Assembly: GCA_016194905.1 (NCBI GenBank) | Contig: JACQAP010000013.1 | Location: 66,671 to 130,670 of the forward strand | Direction of reading: 5' to 3' | Source: Betaproteobacteria bacterium | Lineage (GTDB): Bacteria > Pseudomonadota > Gammaproteobacteria > Burkholderiales > JACQAP01 | DNA: 64,000 nucleotides | Part shown: positions 24,143 to 32,810 of the stretch, in pieces | Layout: every line of letters starts with the position of its first letter | How positions within the stretch are numbered: position 1 is the stretch's first letter | Notes under the pieces: model-generated | Seen by the model: only the letters and a program-made list of their open reading frames with translations | Database searches by the model: none | What the model was told of the DNA's origin: nothing | Position numbers and translations under genes: made by a program

Positions 24143-25132
24143 TCAAACTCCCCAGCGTAGTGCGGCAGTATGCACCGGGGCATCCCAAAGGCGCTTGAGT
24201 TCGGTGTCGAGCATCGTCACGGTCACCGATCCGCCCGCCATTTCGAGAGAGGTCACGTAGTTCCCGACCAGCGATCGCGCCACGCGAACGCCGGCCTTGG
24301 CGAGAAGGCCGTGTGCGGCGTGATACATGATGTACAACTCCATCAGCGGCGTGCCGCCGAAGCCGTTCACGAGCAGGATCGCTTCCCCGTGCGCGGCGGC
24401 GCCGAGATCGCCGAGGATGGCGTCGACCATTTCCTGAACGATCGCGTCCGCGGGTTTGAGTTTCACCCGGCGACGGCCGGGTTCGCCGTGAATGCCGACG
24501 CCCATTTCCATTTCGTCCTCGCCGAGTTCGAACGTCGGCTTGCCGGCGGCCGGGACGGTGCAACTGGTTAGCGCCACACCCATCGAACGCGTCCGCGCAT
24601 TGACTTTTTCGCCGAGGACCTTCAGCGCGCCGAGATCACGGCCCTCCTCGGCGGCCGCGCCGATCATTTTCTCGACGATCAACGTTCCGGCCACCCCGCG
24701 CCGGCCGGTCGTATAGGTGGAGTTGTCCACGGCGACGTCGTCGTTGGTGATGACGGTTTCCACGCGGCCCCCGGACATTTCCCTCGCCATGTCGAAGTTC
24801 ATCACATCGCCCTCGTAATTCTTGACGATGAACAACACGCCCGCGCCGGTTTCCACGGCCTCGCTTGCGGCGAGCATCTGATCCGGCGTCGGCGAAGTGA
24901 ACACCTGTCCCGGACAGGCGGCATCGAGCATGCCGCGTCCGACAAAACCGGTATGCAGCGGCTCATGACCGGACCCGCCGCCGGAAATCAGTCCAACTTT
25001 TCCTTTCTTGAGACTGGCGCGGCGCACGAACTTGGCCTCTCCGCCAAGCATGACGATATCGGCGTGCGCTGCGCAGAACCCGACCAGGCTCTGCTCGAGG
25101 ATGCTGTCGACGCTGTTGATCAGCTTCTTCAT
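24143..25132 (-). CDS. dhaK: Dihydroxyacetone kinase subunit DhaK
   Basis: A 329-residue substrate-binding subunit of the PTS-dependent dihydroxyacetone kinase. Substrate is held covalently by H215 in GVGIHGEPG; GGGSGHEP at 51-58 and D109 in YEGDV form the active-site pocket. In this pathway DhaM-phosphate passes phosphate to ADP on DhaL, which phosphorylates the ketose on DhaK. ATG 25132 (MKKLINSV) is chosen by family alignment and an AGGAGAG site just upstream; an earlier in-frame start would overlap the regulator gene. It is the last gene of the operon, which is unusual because dhaK commonly precedes dhaL. Confidence 0.93.
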   Translation of the reverse strand: MKKLINSVDSILEQSLVGFCAAHADIVMLGGEAKFVRRASLKKGKVGLISGGGSGHEPLHTGFVGRGMLDAACPGQVFTSPTPDQMLAASEAVETGAGVLFIVKNYEGDVMNFDMAREMSGGRVETVITNDDVAVDNSTYTTGRRGVAGTLIVEKMIGAAAEEGRDLGALKVLGEKVNARTRSMGVALTSCTVPAAGKPTFELGEDEMEMGVGIHGEPGRRRVKLKPADAIVQEMVDAILGDLGAAAHGEAILLVNGFGGTPLMELYIMYHAAHGLLAKAGVRVARSLVGNYVTSLEMAGGSVTVTMLDTELKRLWDAPVHTAALRWGV

Positions 25133-25173
25133 CTTCTCTCCTTCCTGTCCAAGGACTGCGTGCGCCTTGCCCT

Positions 25174-25593
25174 TCACGACTCCCGCAGCACGCGTGCAAT
25201 CTTTTCGGCAAATTCCGTGACGATCGTTTCCAGTTGTTTGTTCCTGCGTTCATCGCCGAGGTCGGGCAAAGTCAGCGCGACCCGGTGCACCCGATGGTGT
25301 CCTTTCAGCAACTGCAGACGGCGATGATGGGCATCGCGGTACGCGGTCAGGAACTGCTCCTTCTCGCGCGGGGAAAAGTGGCAGATCTCGAAAATGGCGT
25401 CGACGTGCTGCGCCGGGATCGGTGTCGGATAGGCGGGATTGGAGATCTGCGATATGAAGCTGCGGTTCTTGCCCAGCGCTTCCGCGAGGCGCTGCCGCAT
25501 TCCCGAAGGCCGGCTGTCGAGGACCTTCTGCAGCATGCGCTTGTACGCGACCACATGCTCCAGTGCCACATCGGCTTTTGCGTTGCGACTCAT
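25174..25593 (-). CDS. HTH transcriptional regulator within the Dha operon
   Basis: A 139-residue protein with a Cro/XRE-like helix-turn-helix at about residues 33-52 (RLAEALGKNRSFISQISNP). A further helical part (FSPREKEQFLTAYRDAHHRRL) follows, and a C-terminal helix. It lies between the enzyme I and dhaK genes and may sense the state of the pathway. The palindromic GTTTAGTGA boxes near 34.3 kb are possible targets, but there is no direct link. The family of short regulators inside Dha/ABC operons is not well characterised as far as I know. Confidence 0.72.
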   Translation of the reverse strand: MSRNAKADVALEHVVAYKRMLQKVLDSRPSGMRQRLAEALGKNRSFISQISNPAYPTPIPAQHVDAIFEICHFSPREKEQFLTAYRDAHHRRLQLLKGHHRVHRVALTLPDLGDERRNKQLETIVTEFAEKIARVLRES

Positions 25594-25603
25594 CTTTGCA
25601 GCC

Positions 25604-27190
25604 TCAGCACTTTGCGATGGCCGCCTTGACGGCGGCCAACGCCGCGGGCGCCACCGACAGCGTGCGCAGCCCGCAATCCAGCAGCGCCGGTAGGTGCCGC
25701 GGATCGCTTGCCAGGTCGCCGCACAGGCTCACTTCCCGCCCTTCCCGGTTTCCATGTTCGCAGATGGCACGAATCACGCGCAGAAATCCGGTGCCGGGCA
25801 GCGCCACCGAGGTCAGTTCGGGTTCATCGCGACTCGCCGCGGACAGATACTGGATCAGGTCGTTGCTGCCGATGGAGTAAAAGGCCGCTTCGAATTCTTC
25901 GACGGCGAGCGCGGCCGCCGGCACCTCGACCATCATTCCCAGCGGCGGGGTCGCGGCCGGCGTGCCTTCCGAAATCAATTCCGCCACTGCCTGGGCCAGC
26001 ATTGCGCGGCAGCGCTCGAGTTCCTCCGGCAGCGTGATCATCGGGATCATCACTTTCAGGTTTGCGCCGACCGCCGCACGCGCCAGTGCCCGCAACTGCA
26101 CGCTCAACACCTGCGGATGGCGCAGAGACAGGCGTACGCCGCGCACACCCAGGAAAGGATTGGATTCGCGCTCGCGCGTCAGGCCCGGAATCGGTTTGTC
26201 GCCGCCCGCGTCCAGCGTGCGGATGGTGACCGGCTTGCCGGCCGCCCATTCCACGAGGCGGCGATAGACGCGGTACTGTTCCTCCTCGTCCGGCAGGCGG
26301 TCGCGGCCGTGAAACAGGAATTCGGTGCGCACCAGGCCGATGCCGTCCACATGGGCGGGATTCAGAGTCTCGACGTCATCGGGTCCCGCGACGTTGATCA
26401 TGACGCGCACCCGCTCGCCGGAACCGGTGCGGGCTTCCTTCTCGAGATACCGGGCATCGGCAACCTGTTGCAATGCATATGTCGTGCGCTGGCGATCGAA
26501 AGCCTGGCGCGTAGTCGGATCCGGGTCGAGAATCAGCAGTCCGTTCTGCGCATCGAGCAGGGCCTGCGAATGGCCGGCGAGCTTCGCCGAGTCCACCCCC
26601 ACCAGCATCGGTACGCCGCGCGCGCGCGCCAGGATGGCGACGTGGCTGGTAGCGCCGGCCCGATGCAATACCAGTCCGCCATTGCTCCAGTCCGTTGCCA
26701 GAAAGCGCGACGGCGCCAGGTCGTCCGCCACCACGATCGCGCCCCGCGGAATGGCTTCGACGAGTTTGCCGGCCAGTCGGCTCAGCACGCGTTCGCACAG
26801 ATCGCGCAAATCCGCGGTGCGGGCGCGGAAATACTCGCTGTCGGAAGACCGGTAATCCTCGATCTGCAGATCCATGGCCGCGCGCCAGGCCGCATCCGCG
26901 GCTTCGCCCGCGTCGATCGCCGCATAGGCCGGATTGGTGAGTTCCTCGTCCTCCAGCAGCGCGATCTGAAACGCGACGATGCCCTCCTCGTCCGCGTTGC
27001 CGGTCCTGGCGACGAGTGCGACCAATTCTTCCTGCGCGGCCGCGATCGCCACAGCCAGAGCGTCCCGTTCCTCGGCAAGGGACCCGCGCGAGCGCGCCAC
27101 TTGCGTGACCCCGGCCAACCGGACCAACGGTCCGACCGCCAGACCCGGTGCCACCGGCGTACCCGTCAGCAAGACCATTGCCGTCCCCAT
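25604..27190 (-). CDS. PTS enzyme I-like phosphoenolpyruvate-protein phosphotransferase
   Basis: A 528-residue enzyme I. It starts the phosphate relay: phosphoenolpyruvate phosphorylates its active-site histidine, which hands phosphate to HPr. The phosphohistidine is H183 in GATSHVAILAR. The PEP-binding C-terminal barrel has GIGLVRTEFLF and IGSNDLIQYLSA. Slightly shorter than E. coli EI but complete. It follows HPr by two bases in an operon with DhaM and no sugar-specific PTS permease, so it is probably a dedicated EI for the Dha kinase. Confidence 0.9.
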   Translation of the reverse strand: MGTAMVLLTGTPVAPGLAVGPLVRLAGVTQVARSRGSLAEERDALAVAIAAAQEELVALVARTGNADEEGIVAFQIALLEDEELTNPAYAAIDAGEAADAAWRAAMDLQIEDYRSSDSEYFRARTADLRDLCERVLSRLAGKLVEAIPRGAIVVADDLAPSRFLATDWSNGGLVLHRAGATSHVAILARARGVPMLVGVDSAKLAGHSQALLDAQNGLLILDPDPTTRQAFDRQRTTYALQQVADARYLEKEARTGSGERVRVMINVAGPDDVETLNPAHVDGIGLVRTEFLFHGRDRLPDEEEQYRVYRRLVEWAAGKPVTIRTLDAGGDKPIPGLTRERESNPFLGVRGVRLSLRHPQVLSVQLRALARAAVGANLKVMIPMITLPEELERCRAMLAQAVAELISEGTPAATPPLGMMVEVPAAALAVEEFEAAFYSIGSNDLIQYLSAASRDEPELTSVALPGTGFLRVIRAICEHGNREGREVSLCGDLASDPRHLPALLDCGLRTLSVAPAALAAVKAAIAKC

Positions 27191-27191
27191 C

Positions 27192-27476
27192 TCAGGATTC
27201 GGTTTCGAAATCGCGCTCGACCAGCGCGATCAGCGCGCTCACCGCGGCTTGTGCATCCGTGCCTTCCGCGCGGAAATGCAGGAGTGCGTCCTTGGGCGTT
27301 TTGGTCTTCATTACCTTGACGATGCTCTTCACGTCCGTCCACGGTCCTTGGTCCGACGGTCCGAACTCGATCCTGGAACTGAAGCTTTTCGCCAACTGCG
27401 TGAGCCTGACCGATGGCCGCGCATGCAGCCCGACTTCGTGCAGCACGCGCACCACCCCTTTTGCACTCTGCGTCAT
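27192..27476 (-). CDS. HPr-family phosphocarrier protein
   Basis: A 94-residue HPr. The phosphorylated histidine is H18 in VGLHARPS. The regulatory serine region is replaced by DVKSIVKVM, with a serine at the usual position. It carries phosphate from the enzyme I encoded next to the DhaM protein encoded just upstream. Spacing to both neighbours is under 15 bases. Confidence 0.9.
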   Translation of the reverse strand: MTQSAKGVVRVLHEVGLHARPSVRLTQLAKSFSSRIEFGPSDQGPWTDVKSIVKVMKTKTPKDALLHFRAEGTDAQAAVSALIALVERDFETES

Positions 27477-27487
27477 CTATTGCGGCC

Positions 27488-27880
27488 TTATGCCGGTTTG
27501 AGTTCTTCGGCGGTGCGTCGCACTTCTTCGAGCGACGATCCGGCAGAGGCTTCGGTGGCCGCCATCACCGCACCCTCGACAATCGGGGCGTTGCACACTA
27601 CCACACGGGTTTGCTGCTTGCCCGGCAACAGCTCGATGGCCATTTCGCTGTTGGTTTCCGCGCCGCCAAGATCGACCAGTACCGCAACACCGGCCTCCGA
27701 CCACGCGCGGTTGATCGCCGCGAGAATCTCCTCGACATTGGTGCCCAGCCCGCCGCCCGGCGCACCGCCGCACCATGCCAGCGGCACATCGTCGCCGACC
27801 ATCTGCCTGACCATATCGGCTGCGCCGCGCGCCACATCGGGCGAATGCGACACGATCACGATTCCGACGTTTGCATTCAC
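27488..27880 (-). CDS. dhaM: PTS-dependent dihydroxyacetone kinase phosphotransferase subunit DhaM
   Basis: A 130-residue EIIA-Man-like protein that receives phosphate from HPr and rephosphorylates ADP bound to DhaL. The phosphohistidine is H12 in VIVSHSPDVARG. GTG 27880 is taken as start because it overlaps the dhaL stop as GTGA and has GGAGGG upstream. Here DhaM is a single domain, with EI and HPr as separate genes, while some bacteria fuse all three. Confidence 0.88.
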   Translation of the reverse strand: MNANVGIVIVSHSPDVARGAADMVRQMVGDDVPLAWCGGAPGGGLGTNVEEILAAINRAWSEAGVAVLVDLGGAETNSEMAIELLPGKQQTRVVVCNAPIVEGAVMAATEASAGSSLEEVRRTAEELKPA

Positions 27881-28488
27881 GCCCTGCCCTCCATGACATC
27901 CACCACTGCACATACCATCAGCGCCGCAGAACGCGCGCCCGGGTCCATGTGACCGATGCTACGTTCGCCCAGAAACGAAGCCCGTCCGCGCTGTGCGCGC
28001 ACCGGGATCGTTGCGGTCGCCGCTTCCTGCGCAGCCGAGCACAGACGCGCCGGGAGATCGCCTCCCGTCTCCTGCAGGATCGACAGTACCGGAACCAGCA
28101 CATCGATCATCGTCTTCTGGCCAACGTCCGACTTGCCGCGCGCCTTCACCGCGTCCACGGCCGCGGCGAACGCCTGCGCCAGACCGGCGCGGTCCGCTTG
28201 CACAGGCAACGATTTGCCCAGCGCAATGAACAGCGAGCCGTACAACGGGCCCGACGCGCCTCCCACTTTCATCACCAGCGCCATGCCCACGCCCTTGAGC
28301 GATTCGTCCAACGGCATGGCGGAAAACTTGTCGAGGTCGACGAGTACCGCTTCAAACCCGCGCTTCATGTTCAACCCATGATCGCCGTCGCCGATGGCCT
28401 GATCGAGCGCCACCAGTTCGTCGGTGTGCAGGATGACCCGCTCGGCCACCGTCTTGATCAATCGTCTCTGCAGATCCGGGTCAATCAT
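27877..28488 (-). CDS. dhaL: Dihydroxyacetone kinase ADP-binding subunit DhaL
   Basis: A 203-residue all-helical subunit with tightly bound ADP. The Mg-ADP site is IGDGDHGLNMKRG near residues 32-44 and GGASGPLYGSLF later. ATG 28488 overlaps the stop of the upstream ATPase gene (GTGATGA region); a GTG one codon earlier is also possible. It works with DhaK (far end of operon) and DhaM (next gene). Confidence 0.92.
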   Translation of the reverse strand: MIDPDLQRRLIKTVAERVILHTDELVALDQAIGDGDHGLNMKRGFEAVLVDLDKFSAMPLDESLKGVGMALVMKVGGASGPLYGSLFIALGKSLPVQADRAGLAQAFAAAVDAVKARGKSDVGQKTMIDVLVPVLSILQETGGDLPARLCSAAQEAATATIPVRAQRGRASFLGERSIGHMDPGARSAALMVCAVVDVMEGRA

Positions 28489-29522
28489 CACGCGTGTTTC
28501 CCCTCTTTGGCGTCAATGCGCACGCCGGCACCATTGAAATACAGCGGATCGACCAGCTCCAGCGATACGGCATCGCCCGCCTTCCAGTGCGAGTGCGGAT
28601 CGGCCAGCGTAGTCAGTTTCTGCTCGCCGATTTCAAGATGCAGATGATTCTGGTCGCCCAGATGCTCGACCCAGCGCAGCAGCGCCCGATTGGCCGAACC
28701 GTTGGCGACGCCGATGCGCAACTGCTCGGTGCGAGCGCCGATCATGCGCGCTTCGCGCGGCGCTTGCGGCGCGGGCAGCAAGTCCACCGGGATCAGGTTG
28801 ATCGGCGGCGTGCCGAGTTGCGTGGCCACGTACAGATTGCCCGGCTGCTCGTAAATTTCACGGGGAGTGCCGATCTGCACCAGCCGGCCCTCGGCGATCA
28901 CGCCGATGCGGCTCGCCATCGTCATGGCTTCAATCTGATCGTGAGTCACGTAGAGGATGGTCGCACCCAGTTCGACCTGGATGCGCTTCAACTCGAGCCG
29001 CAACTCCGCGCGCAACTTGGCGTCGAGCGACGACAACGGCTCGTCCATGAGATAGATGGACGGCGCTCGCACCAGTGCGCGTCCGATCGCCACCCGTTGC
29101 ATCTCGCCGCCCGACAGGCGCGTCGCCTTGTTCGCAAGTTTGCTCTCGATATGCAGCAGCGCCGCCACCTCCTGCACGCGCTTGCGGACCTGGTCCTCGG
29201 GCAGCCGCCGCGCGGGGGAGCGCAGCGGAAAGGCCAGATTGTCGAACACCGTCAGATGCGGGTAGAGCGAGTACTGCTGGAACACGAACGCCACGTCGCG
29301 TACGGCGGGCGGCTCAACGCTGACATCCTGCCCGCCGATCTCGACGCGGCCGGCGTCGGGGCGCTCCAGACCCGCCACCATGCGCAACGTGGTGGTCTTG
29401 CCTGCCCCGGTCGGGCCCAGCAGCACGAGGAGTTCGCCGTCGGCGATGTCGAGCGACAAATTGTCGATGGCGGCGACATCGCCGAAGCGCTTCGTCACAC
29501 CGTGCAGGCGCACTTCAGCCAT
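28488..29522 (-). CDS. ABC transporter ATP-binding protein, sugar/polyol type
   Basis: A 344-residue ATPase of the MalK/UgpC class. Walker A is GPTGAGKT (36-43), the signature LSGGEMQRVA, Walker B IYLMDEPLSSLD, followed by a C-terminal MalK-like regulatory OB domain. It is one of two different ATPases in this operon, probably forming a heterodimer under the two permeases. ATG 29522 overlaps the stop of the upstream ATPase gene by eight bases. Confidence 0.92.
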   Translation of the reverse strand: MAEVRLHGVTKRFGDVAAIDNLSLDIADGELLVLLGPTGAGKTTTLRMVAGLERPDAGRVEIGGQDVSVEPPAVRDVAFVFQQYSLYPHLTVFDNLAFPLRSPARRLPEDQVRKRVQEVAALLHIESKLANKATRLSGGEMQRVAIGRALVRAPSIYLMDEPLSSLDAKLRAELRLELKRIQVELGATILYVTHDQIEAMTMASRIGVIAEGRLVQIGTPREIYEQPGNLYVATQLGTPPINLIPVDLLPAPQAPREARMIGARTEQLRIGVANGSANRALLRWVEHLGDQNHLHLEIGEQKLTTLADPHSHWKAGDAVSLELVDPLYFNGAGVRIDAKEGKHA

Positions 29523-30612
29523 GGAGGGCGGCCTCGTGCAGCGCGCTGCGCAACGCGCGCCCGGAAGCAGCGTCGAACAGCGCGAGCCCCTCGGTGTGGA
29601 ATCTGAGTCCGACGTTTTCCCCGAGCCGCACATTGACCGACGCCGGCAGACGCGCCTTGATCTGGCCGTGATGGGTGTCGAGCGTGACGATCTGCGTGGT
29701 GCCGAGGTACTCGGCGCCGAACACATGGCCGCGGATCGGCCCGTCGTCGGCCAGCGTGACGTGCTCCGGGCGGGCGCCGAGCGCGAGAGGCCCTTGCGCG
29801 CCCTCCTCACGCAGCTCGGGCACTCCGACCGTCGCTTCTCCGATGCGAACGCTGCGCTCGCCCCGCCGAACGGTGCCTTCGAAGCGCAGAAAACTCATCG
29901 GCGGCGAGCCAATAAAGTCGGCGACGAACATGCTGGCCGGCTGATCGTAGACCTCCTGCGGCGTACCGATCTGCTCCACCAGGCCCTGATTCATGATGGC
30001 AATGCGGTCCGCCAGGGCCATGGCCTCCAACTGATCGTGGGTCACGTAAACCGTGGTGGCGCCGATGCGGTCGTGAAGCTGGCGCAGTTCGCCGCACATG
30101 AGACGGCGGAATTCCGCGTCGAGCGCGCCGAGCGGCTCGTCCATCAGGAACGCCTTCGGCCTGCGCACGATCGCGCGGCCAAGCGCCACGCGTTGCCTGT
30201 CGCCGCCGGACAGCCCCGAGACGCTGCGCGACAGCAAATGCTCGATGCGCAGCAGGCGCGCGGTCTCTTCCACTCGCTCTTTGGTCTCCGCGCGTGACAC
30301 GCCCTGACTGCGCAGGGGATAAGCGATGTTGCGGCGGACGTTCAGGTGCGGATACAGGGCGAACATCTGGAACACGAAAGCGATGTCGCGCTGTGACGCG
30401 CGCTGGAACGTCACCTCGTCGCCGTCCAGCAGGATGCGCCCGTCGGACGGCAACTCGAGCCCGGCGATCATGCGCAGCGTCGTGGTTTTGCCGCAGCCCG
30501 ACGGACCCAGCATGACGAAGAAGAGGCCGTTGTCGACGGTGAACGTCGAATCCTTGACCGCGGCGAATCCACCGAATTGCTTGCGCAGGTTTTCGACCCG
30601 GATCTGTGCCAT
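29515..30612 (-). CDS. ABC transporter ATP-binding protein, sugar/polyol type
   Basis: A 365-residue MalK/UgpC-class ATPase. Walker A GPSGCGKT (36-43), signature LSGGDRQRVA, Walker B AFLMDEPLGALD, and a full OB-fold regulatory domain. Partner of the ATPase encoded next. It starts four bases after the stop of the small membrane protein. Paired ATPases of this kind are typical of glycerol and polyol importers in proteobacteria. Confidence 0.92.
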   Translation of the reverse strand: MAQIRVENLRKQFGGFAAVKDSTFTVDNGLFFVMLGPSGCGKTTTLRMIAGLELPSDGRILLDGDEVTFQRASQRDIAFVFQMFALYPHLNVRRNIAYPLRSQGVSRAETKERVEETARLLRIEHLLSRSVSGLSGGDRQRVALGRAIVRRPKAFLMDEPLGALDAEFRRLMCGELRQLHDRIGATTVYVTHDQLEAMALADRIAIMNQGLVEQIGTPQEVYDQPASMFVADFIGSPPMSFLRFEGTVRRGERSVRIGEATVGVPELREEGAQGPLALGARPEHVTLADDGPIRGHVFGAEYLGTTQIVTLDTHHGQIKARLPASVNVRLGENVGLRFHTEGLALFDAASGRALRSALHEAALHG

Positions 30613-30616
30613 GTCG

Positions 30617-30820
30617 TCAGTCCGGAAAGTGGCTCACGATCACGAAGCCGAGCGTGCCGGCCAAGATCGTGACGAAGGAGTAACCGTAGAGGCTCAGGGA
30701 GAACGGCTGCATCAGCATGACCACACCGATGCCGATCAGCGCAATGGCGCCCGCCTCCCACGGCCCGCGCCGGAAGAAGCGCCGCTTGGCCGTCGCCGGA
30801 GTGTTCATGGCCGCGCTCAT
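30617..30820 (-). CDS. Small membrane protein of the ABC importer operon
   Basis: A 67-residue protein with two hydrophobic stretches (about 22-38 and 42-62), a basic N-terminus (KRRFFRRGPWE) and an end HFPD. It overlaps the permease stop by four bases (ATGA) and precedes the first ATPase by four bases. Small membrane proteins occur in the same place in glycerol/polyol importers (the GlpU position in rhizobia), but this one is not clearly of that family. Role unknown, perhaps an accessory subunit. Confidence 0.72.
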   Translation of the reverse strand: MSAAMNTPATAKRRFFRRGPWEAGAIALIGIGVVMLMQPFSLSLYGYSFVTILAGTLGFVIVSHFPD

Positions 30821-31770
30821 CGACGCAACGCTCCGAATGTGATCCCGCGCAACAGATGACGCCGCAGCATCACCGTGAACACGACGATCGGAATGAGAAA
30901 CAGCGAGGTGCCCGCCGCGACCGCCGGCCAGTCCTGACCGCCTTCGCCGATGATGATCGGGATGAACGGCGGTGCGGTCTGCGCCTCGCCGGAAGTCAGC
31001 AGCACGGCGAAGGCATATTCGTTCCAGGCAAAGATCAGGCAGAAGATCGCGGTCGCGGCAATGCCCGTGCTGGCCTGTGGCAGCACCACTTTCCAGAAAG
31101 CCTGGAAGCGCGTGTAGCCGTCCACCATCGCAGCCTCTTCATACTCGCGCGGAATCTCGTCGATGAATCCCTTCAGCAGCCACACGGCAAGCGAGACGTT
31201 GACGGCCGTGTAGAGCAGGATCATGCCCAGCCATGTGTCCGACAACCCGAGCTGGCGGTACATGAGATAGATCGGGATGGCCACCGCGATCGGCGGCATC
31301 ATGCGCGTCGACAAGATGAAGAACAGCAAATCGTCGCGCAGCGGCACTCGAAAGCGTGAAAAGGCGTAGGCCGCGAGCACGCCCAGGAATACGGCCAGGA
31401 ACGTCGAGCCGAAGCCGATGATGAGCGAGTTGACATAGCGCTGGCCGAACTTCGACGGACCCGCGATCACCATGCCCTGAGAGCGTACCAGTCTGTCGTA
31501 CCAGCTCGTAGCCGGCGGCAGGCTGTCGATGTACTCCGGCGTCTGCCGGCTGCGCGTGGTGAACAGATTCACATAGCCCTCGAGCGAGGGCTCGAACATG
31601 ACCTTCGGGGGATAGGCGATGGAATCCGTCGGCGTCTTGAACCCGGTCAGCACGATCCACACCAGCGGGACCATGGACAACAGCGCGTAACACACGACGA
31701 TGGCGCCGGCGAACCGCTTCGTCCAAGGCGAAGGTTCGACGACAGAGTGGGCGGCGGTGGGTGCGCTCAT
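30817..31770 (-). CDS. Carbohydrate/polyol ABC transporter permease (MalG type)
   Basis: A 317-residue inner-membrane permease with six predicted helices and the EAA loop EEAAMVDGYTRFQAFWKVVLPQ that contacts the ATPase. ATG 31770 overlaps the stop of the upstream permease by four bases. It forms the channel with the permease encoded at 31767-32729. Confidence 0.92.
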   Translation of the reverse strand: MSAPTAAHSVVEPSPWTKRFAGAIVVCYALLSMVPLVWIVLTGFKTPTDSIAYPPKVMFEPSLEGYVNLFTTRSRQTPEYIDSLPPATSWYDRLVRSQGMVIAGPSKFGQRYVNSLIIGFGSTFLAVFLGVLAAYAFSRFRVPLRDDLLFFILSTRMMPPIAVAIPIYLMYRQLGLSDTWLGMILLYTAVNVSLAVWLLKGFIDEIPREYEEAAMVDGYTRFQAFWKVVLPQASTGIAATAIFCLIFAWNEYAFAVLLTSGEAQTAPPFIPIIIGEGGQDWPAVAAGTSLFLIPIVVFTVMLRRHLLRGITFGALRR

Positions 31771-32729
31771 CGGTTCTTCACCGCGTTGAGGGCCTTGACG
31801 TAGATGTTGGCGGCGCCGAACACCGTCACGAACAGGATGATCGCGAGCGCCGACGAATAGCCGGTGCGCCACTTCTCGAACGCCTCGCGCTTGAGCGTGA
31901 TCGACACCACTTCGGTGGTGGAACCCGGCCCGCCGGAGGTAAGCAGATTCACCATGTCGAACATCTTGAAGTTTTCGATCGCGCGGAACAGCACCGCCAG
32001 CATCAGGAACGGCAGCACCATCGGCAGGGTCACGGTCCAGAACTGGCGCCAGGTCGAGGCGCGATCGACCTCGGCCGCCTCGTAGATGCTGTCGGGAATC
32101 GAGCGCAGACCGGCCAGACAGATGAGCATGACGTAAGGCGTCCACATCCACGCGTCCACCAGCACGATGGCCCAGGGCGCAAGCGGGACATCACCGATCA
32201 TCTGGAACGAACTGGGATCCACGCCGGACACGAGGGCGACGGCATGGTTGAACAGTCCGCTCTGCGGCTGGAACAGGAAGGTCCAGAAAGTCCCGACCAC
32301 CGCGGGGGACAGCATCATCGGCAGAAGAATCACCGTGGTCCACAGGCTGTGGCCGCGGAAGCGTTTGTCGATCAGCAGTGCGAGAGCGAAGCCGAGCAGC
32401 ACCTCGATCCCGATGGACCAGATGACGAAATGCGCCGTCACCTGCATCGAGTGCCAGATATCCGGATCGTCCAGCACGCTGCGATAGTTGTCGAGCCCGA
32501 CCCATTCGGCTCCGCGGCTGGCCCGGTTCGCCTTGAAGTTCGTGAACGAAAGATAGATCGTCCAGATCAATGGAAAAATGTTGACCGCGAGCAAAAGCAG
32601 GATCGCGGGGGAGATGAAGAGCCACGTGATAGTGCGGTCCGACAGGCCGCGCAGTCGACGTCGGATCGAGTCCGGCGTGGCGTGCACCGCACGCTGCGCA
32701 ATCCGGGGGGCTTCGGACGATGCGTTCAT
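31767..32729 (-). CDS. Carbohydrate/polyol ABC transporter permease (MalF/UgpA type)
   Basis: A 320-residue permease with six membrane helices, the first at about residue 35-58 (ITWLFISPAILLLLAVNIFP). The EAA loop is YEAAEVDRASTWRQFWTVTLP. First permease of the operon, 80 bases after the binding protein, with a hairpin in between. A large opposite-strand frame over this gene is judged a shadow. Confidence 0.92.
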   Translation of the reverse strand: MNASSEAPRIAQRAVHATPDSIRRRLRGLSDRTITWLFISPAILLLLAVNIFPLIWTIYLSFTNFKANRASRGAEWVGLDNYRSVLDDPDIWHSMQVTAHFVIWSIGIEVLLGFALALLIDKRFRGHSLWTTVILLPMMLSPAVVGTFWTFLFQPQSGLFNHAVALVSGVDPSSFQMIGDVPLAPWAIVLVDAWMWTPYVMLICLAGLRSIPDSIYEAAEVDRASTWRQFWTVTLPMVLPFLMLAVLFRAIENFKMFDMVNLLTSGGPGSTTEVVSITLKREAFEKWRTGYSSALAIILFVTVFGAANIYVKALNAVKNR

Positions 32730-32771
32730 GTTTTAAGTCTGCGAGAAGCGGCGGGCGTGCCGGTCGATCGG

Positions 32772-32802
32772 CCGGGGCGGCCTCGTAGGCGCCGCCCGCC
32801 GG
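32772..32802 (-). other. GC hairpin between binding protein and permease genes
   Basis: CCGG, GCGGC and their complements (about 32772-32802) form a stem of some 10 pairs with no following T-run, eight bases past the binding-protein stop. Such hairpins between binding-protein and permease genes often protect the upstream mRNA and raise binding-protein output. Confidence 0.5.
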
Positions 32803-32810
32803 ATGAGACT

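Noticed and set aside
25694-27319. 541-codon plus-strand frame over the enzyme I gene
   Set aside because: Antisense to a well-supported PTS enzyme I with active-site histidine; no family features.
28488-29810. Longer start for the second ATPase (95 extra residues)
   Set aside because: The extension is antisense-like Arg/Ser-rich sequence inside the upstream ATPase gene; the family start is at 29522.
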